The notes under the pieces are model-generated. The model was not told where the DNA came from. It ran no database searches and saw nothing but the letters and a program-made list of their open reading frames with translations. The translations under genes and the position numbers were made by a program. From Desulfobacterales bacterium (lineage in GTDB: Bacteria; Desulfobacterota; DSM-4660; Desulfatiglandales; B25-G16): a stretch of DNA of 10,555 nucleotides. Numbering within the stretch: position 1 is the first letter of the stretch; every line of letters starts with the position of its first letter. Where the stretch lies: the NCBI GenBank assembly GCA_013375385.1, contig JABXJY010000070.1, positions 1-10,555 of the forward strand, written 5' to 3'. Below are positions 7,445 to 10,555 of the stretch, in pieces.

Positions 7445-7456
7445 AGGGAGGGTACC

Positions 7457-8755
7457 ATGACAAAAAAAATTATTATCGGTTTCTTAAGTATGTGCCTTTT
7501 GGTTTTGGGGGCAAGCTGGGGTACAGCAGAGGCAAAGAAGGCGGGTGTCAAAGCAATAAAGATAGGGGTCGCCGGTCCGATGAAAACCACTGCTGGAGAG
7601 AACCACTGGCGTGGTGCACTGATTGCACAAGATGAAATAAATAAGGCCGGTGGTGTGCTTGTGGGAGGCGTGAAAGTACCGATAGAGTTAGTAAAGGTGG
7701 ATACAAACGAGGAACTCAGTGTCTCCGATGCAGTATTAGCAATCGAGAAAGCTGCTCGTAAGGTTCATTTCTTTGTGGGCACCAAAAGGACGGAATCAGC
7801 CCTTGCAATGCAAGATGTGGCCATGAAGTACAAAAAGATCTTCATCGGCTGTGGAGCGGCCCATCCGGAACTCTGTATTCGAGTGGCTAAGAATTACGAT
7901 AAATTCAAGTATTGGTTCAGGGCAATGATAAATTCCTCATTCATGGGAAAGGTGCTTTTTCTCCATTTGGCAGATGTGGCTAAGATCGTGAGAGAGGAAC
8001 TAGGAATTGAGAAGCTCAAGGTTGCGGTGTTGGCCGATAAACTGAAATGGGCAGATCCTATCGTCAAAGCCGTTGAGAACAATGCTCCCAAAATGGGTCT
8101 GGAGGTGGTTGGCGCATGGAGACCATCTGCCAACGCGAGCGATGTGACAGCTGAATTGGCGGCGATAAAAGATAGCGGAGCACATATCATCTTTCAAGCA
8201 GTGTCTGGACCAATGGGAGTGGCGCTTGGAAAGCAATGGGGCGAGCTTGAAATTCCCGCAGCTTTGATAGGAGGTAGCTCATACGCAATCGTAAAGACCT
8301 TCTGGGAGGCGACCGGAGGACGCGGAATCTATGTAACAACCCAGACTGGGCTGGGCCCGGCCAAAATATCAGAGAAATCCATACCCTTTTGGGAGACCTT
8401 CGTAAAGAGGTTTGATGACTATCCGGGGTATACGGCTGTGACCTATGATGCGGTATATATATTGAAGGAAGCTATCGAGCGAGCGGGAACCCTTGACCCC
8501 GATGCGCTGGTACCTGAGCTTGAAAAAACAGACTACACTGGTGCTTATGGCCGAATGGTATTTTACCCGCCAGACCACAAATTTGCCCACGATTTGAGAT
8601 TTGGCCCCGGATATAACACGTGGGTCATAAATCAATGGCGTGAGGGAGGAACAGTGCGCGTCGTGTGGCCCTATGGATGGGAGGGCGTAACCTATGAGGG
8701 CAGCGATAAATGTAAGCTCCCACCGTGGATGGTAGAATATTGGAAGAAGAAGTGA
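7457..8755 (+). CDS. Liv-type ABC transporter periplasmic substrate-binding protein
   Basis: This is the extracytoplasmic receptor of the importer (type 1 periplasmic binding fold, Peripla_BP_6 / LivK-like). The 432 residues begin with a Sec signal peptide: MTKK, a hydrophobic core at about 5-19 and a likely cleavage after A26 (AEA|KK). A lipobox is not evident; the cysteine at position 13 is inside the core without the L-x-G/A-C pattern. The mature protein opens with IKIGVAGPM and continues AxDEINKAGG, the classical start of this family, then VGTKRTESALAMQ (107-119) in the usual ligand-loop position. At 432 residues it is longer than E. coli LivK (about 370), as is usual for receptors of aromatic and organic acids. 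A strong GGAGGGAGGG precedes ATG 7457. Its ligand is unknown. It lies apart from the two ATPases and 79 bases before livH, so it may have its own promoter. Confidence 0.92.
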   Translation: MTKKIIIGFLSMCLLVLGASWGTAEAKKAGVKAIKIGVAGPMKTTAGENHWRGALIAQDEINKAGGVLVGGVKVPIELVKVDTNEELSVSDAVLAIEKAARKVHFFVGTKRTESALAMQDVAMKYKKIFIGCGAAHPELCIRVAKNYDKFKYWFRAMINSSFMGKVLFLHLADVAKIVREELGIEKLKVAVLADKLKWADPIVKAVENNAPKMGLEVVGAWRPSANASDVTAELAAIKDSGAHIIFQAVSGPMGVALGKQWGELEIPAALIGGSSYAIVKTFWEATGGRGIYVTTQTGLGPAKISEKSIPFWETFVKRFDDYPGYTAVTYDAVYILKEAIERAGTLDPDALVPELEKTDYTGAYGRMVFYPPDHKFAHDLRFGPGYNTWVINQWREGGTVRVVWPYGWEGVTYEGSDKCKLPPWMVEYWKKK

Positions 8756-8834
8756 GCCTTATTTCGAATGTGTGAGGGCATTTTAAACCACCACATAAAA
8801 CAGCAAGCCGTCGTATATAAGAGAGGAAATATCC

Positions 8835-9701
8835 GTGCAGGTCTTGATTAGCGGAATTGTGATTGGGACAGTATATGCCGCGCTGGCACTTGGTTTCTCC
8901 CTGATATGGGGGGCCGCTAGAATTATCAATCTTGCCTATACCTCATTTTACATGTTGGCTGCCTATTTTTTTTACGTCTCTTGTTCTCTGCTTGGCCTTA
9001 ACATTCTTCTAGCGGCCCCCCTATCGATACTTATTGCCACCTTCATAGGGGTAGCCACATACAAATTTTGTCTAGAACGGATACGAGCACATGAAGTTGT
9101 GGTAATACTTATCAGCATAGCTTTGGCCTTCTTCTTTGAGGAGTGCGTGCTTTCAATCTTTGGTTACCACTTTCACAGGGTTCCACCCTTCATTCACGGG
9201 TATCGAGAGCTCTTTGGTGTAAGGGTTTTAAATCAATACTTTCTGGCATTTGGTTTTTGTATAGCCCTCATTTTCGGTTTGTGGCTCTTCTTGTCAAAAT
9301 CCAGGATAGGCATTGCTATTAGGGCTACCTCGCAAGATAAAGAAGTTGTTAATCTCATGGGAATCAGCGAAAAAAGAGTCTCCATAATAGCCATGTTTAT
9401 AGGGATAGGGTTTGTGACAATCTCCAGCGTAGTCGTCTCTCCAATATATGTGGTGGAGCCCTCAATGTGGATGCATCCGATTATCATGATTTTGGCCATC
9501 GTTGTCCTTGGAGGATTGGGGAGCCTGAAGGGAAGTTTTATCGCAGCCTATATTCTAGCGTTTTCTGAGGTCGCTGTCGTCAACTGGCTGCCAATGGGTG
9601 CCTTTATTAAGAGTACAGTTGCGTTATTAGTGATGGTACTTGTGTTGTCGATAAGACCTGAAGGCCTTTTCGGTGTAGCTTTCGAAGAAGAGAGGTTGTG
9701 A
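8835..9701 (+). CDS. livH: Liv-type ABC transporter permease LivH
   Basis: This integral inner-membrane subunit forms half of the translocation channel with LivM. The 288-residue protein is almost entirely hydrophobic, with about eight membrane segments. The cytoplasmic coupling stretch SRIGIAIRATSQDKEVVNLMGI (156-177), which contacts the ATPases, and VLGGLGSLKGSF (224-235) are typical of LivH, as is the end RPEGLFG (274-280). Near the N-terminus INLAYTSFYML (31-41) stands where many LivH proteins have a NFAHGxxYM-like segment, so the usual His-Gly is replaced. The start is GTG 8835, preceded by GAGAGGA at 8821-8827. The 79-base gap from the binding-protein gene holds no terminator that I can see, so the two are probably cotranscribed. 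livM follows after three bases. Confidence 0.92.
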   Translation: MQVLISGIVIGTVYAALALGFSLIWGAARIINLAYTSFYMLAAYFFYVSCSLLGLNILLAAPLSILIATFIGVATYKFCLERIRAHEVVVILISIALAFFFEECVLSIFGYHFHRVPPFIHGYRELFGVRVLNQYFLAFGFCIALIFGLWLFLSKSRIGIAIRATSQDKEVVNLMGISEKRVSIIAMFIGIGFVTISSVVVSPIYVVEPSMWMHPIIMILAIVVLGGLGSLKGSFIAAYILAFSEVAVVNWLPMGAFIKSTVALLVMVLVLSIRPEGLFGVAFEEERL

Positions 9702-9704
9702 AGA

Positions 9705-10555
9705 GTGCAGTATTTTTTTTGGCGTCTCTACAAAAGCTTTAAGGGTGAGGTATTAGATATTCCTGGGAGGATGATAGGGTTTTTTGGAATAATTCTTCTT
9801 CTGTCAGTGGGTCTGGTTATCAGCGACCCACATCTTATTAAAATGTTGACCTTTGCCTCAATATTTGCCCTCTTTGCAGTAAGCTGGGATCTGTTATTTT
9901 TTGCAGGTCAGCTAAGTTTGGGGCATGGGGCTTTTTTTGGGGTCGGTGCGTACACATCTGCTATACTCAGCTTAAAAGGGGGGTTGCCAATCGCGATCAC
10001 CATACCGCTTGGTGCCTTTACCGGGGTAATTATGGGAGTCATTCTGGCCATCCCTGCTCTGCGGCTGAGGGGCCCTTACTTAGCTATTGTTACCTTGGCC
10101 TTCCCTGTCATTCTTCAAGGCGTTGTTTTTATCTTTCCAAATCTTACCGGTGGCGAGCTTGGTCTCTACGGGCTATCCCCGATTTCGGATTCCGTACTAT
10201 TTGTTTACTATTTTTGCCTGATCGTCATGGTGATTTCTGCTGCCATTATGTGGAAAATCACCGATACAGGAAGCCGTATTATCAGGTCTGGAATTATCTT
10301 TTGTGCAATCAGGGAAGATGAGATTTCGGCAAGGGATTCTGGGGTTAACACGGTAAAATACAAGATACTCGCTTTTGGGCTCAGCGGGTTCTTTGGCGGA
10401 ATTGCGGGGGGGCTGTATGCTCATACCATGGTTGTTGTAGGCCCATCAACACTTTCTTTTCTTTTCTCAATCTATCCCTTGATATGGACAATATTTGGGG
10501 GAGCAGCAACAATATACGGGCCCGTTATAGGGACTTTTATCCTCTACCTTCTTTC
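9705..10555 (+). CDS. livM: Liv-type ABC transporter permease LivM (3' truncated by window edge)
   Basis: This is the second permease subunit of the importer. The frame opens at GTG 9705, with AGAGG at 9691-9695 inside the end of livH, and runs without a stop to the right edge: 283 full codons plus two bases. LivM proteins are commonly 300-350 residues before any fused domain, so a modest C-terminal part is missing. Landmarks are AGQLSLGHGAFFGVGAY (67-83), LRGPYLAIVTLAF (121-133), the LTGGELGL stretch (147-154) and the coupling segment AIREDEISARDSGVN (201-215). A hydrophobic series follows to FGGAATIYGPVIGT (264-277). All of these are LivM hallmarks. The charged first 20 residues precede the first membrane segment. 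Poly-T runs near the start (8 bases at 9713-9720) do not break the frame. Confidence 0.92.
   Translation, partial: MQYFFWRLYKSFKGEVLDIPGRMIGFFGIILLLSVGLVISDPHLIKMLTFASIFALFAVSWDLLFFAGQLSLGHGAFFGVGAYTSAILSLKGGLPIAITIPLGAFTGVIMGVILAIPALRLRGPYLAIVTLAFPVILQGVVFIFPNLTGGELGLYGLSPISDSVLFVYYFCLIVMVISAAIMWKITDTGSRIIRSGIIFCAIREDEISARDSGVNTVKYKILAFGLSGFFGGIAGGLYAHTMVVVGPSTLSFLFSIYPLIWTIFGGAATIYGPVIGTFILYLL

Larger units (their letters stand above)
7136..7456. other. 321-base intergenic region between livF and the binding-protein gene
   Basis: No convincing gene lies here on either strand. The left half holds the nested inverted-repeat element described separately (7167-7299). The right half (about 7300-7456) is AT-rich and must carry the leader of the binding-protein gene. 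A perfect TATAAT at 7293-7298 lies in the right outer arm of the repeat, but I see no fitting -35 box 16-18 bases upstream, so I do not call a promoter. No GC-rich hairpin followed by a T-run is present, so there is no clear intrinsic terminator for the upstream operon. Confidence 0.6.

Noticed and set aside
7457..7536. Lipoprotein signal in the substrate-binding protein
   Set aside because: The only early cysteine (residue 13) lies in the middle of the hydrophobic core and lacks a lipobox; an ordinary AxA cleavage site at AEA fits better.
9713..9720. Poly-T run near the start of livM as a frameshift or slippage site
   Set aside because: The frame from GTG 9705 reads through it without a stop and continues into conserved LivM motifs, so nothing suggests a shift.

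Overview
The window reads as one strand-uniform block of catabolic genes from a bacterium of moderate GC content. All nine supported genes lie on the + strand. The set points to an anaerobe, most likely from the former Deltaproteobacteria or a similar group: a ferredoxin-dependent 2-oxoacid:ferredoxin oxidoreductase (IorAB), a flavoprotein of the 4-hydroxybutyryl-CoA dehydratase / 4-hydroxyphenylacetate 3-hydroxylase family, an AMP-forming acyl/aryl-CoA ligase and a complete LivKHMGF-type ABC importer. A dispersed palindrome of the 'GTCATTGCGAGG…CGCAATGAC' kind, familiar from such genomes, supports this. The taxonomic call is inference; no rRNA, tRNA or marker gene is present.

Layout. Positions 1-1597 hold iorA, whose 5' end is cut off by the window edge. 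It is followed at 1601-2254 by iorB. A 498-residue AbfD/HpaB-family protein lies at 2311-3807 and a 582-residue AMP-dependent ligase at 3855-5603. The two transporter ATPases follow almost without gaps (livG 5605-6366, livF about 6380-7135). A 321-base intergenic region (7136-7456) contains a nested inverted-repeat element. Beyond it are a secreted substrate-binding protein (7457-8755), the permease livH (8835-9701) and the permease livM (9705 to the right edge, truncated).

How the genes may work together (inference): the importer brings in an organic acid, probably a branched or aromatic carboxylate or an amino acid-like compound. The ligase converts a carboxylate to its CoA thioester, and the AbfD/HpaB-like enzyme acts on a CoA ester or an aromatic ring. 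IorAB oxidatively decarboxylates a 2-oxoacid (arylpyruvate type) to an acyl-CoA and reduces ferredoxin. The one-base gap between the ligase and livG ties activation closely to uptake.

The most interesting observation is that the AbfD/HpaB homolog appears to keep the histidine and an active-site lysine of 4-hydroxybutyryl-CoA dehydratase but to have lost all three cysteine ligands of its [4Fe-4S] cluster. That leaves its chemistry open, in what looks like an oxygen-independent pathway.
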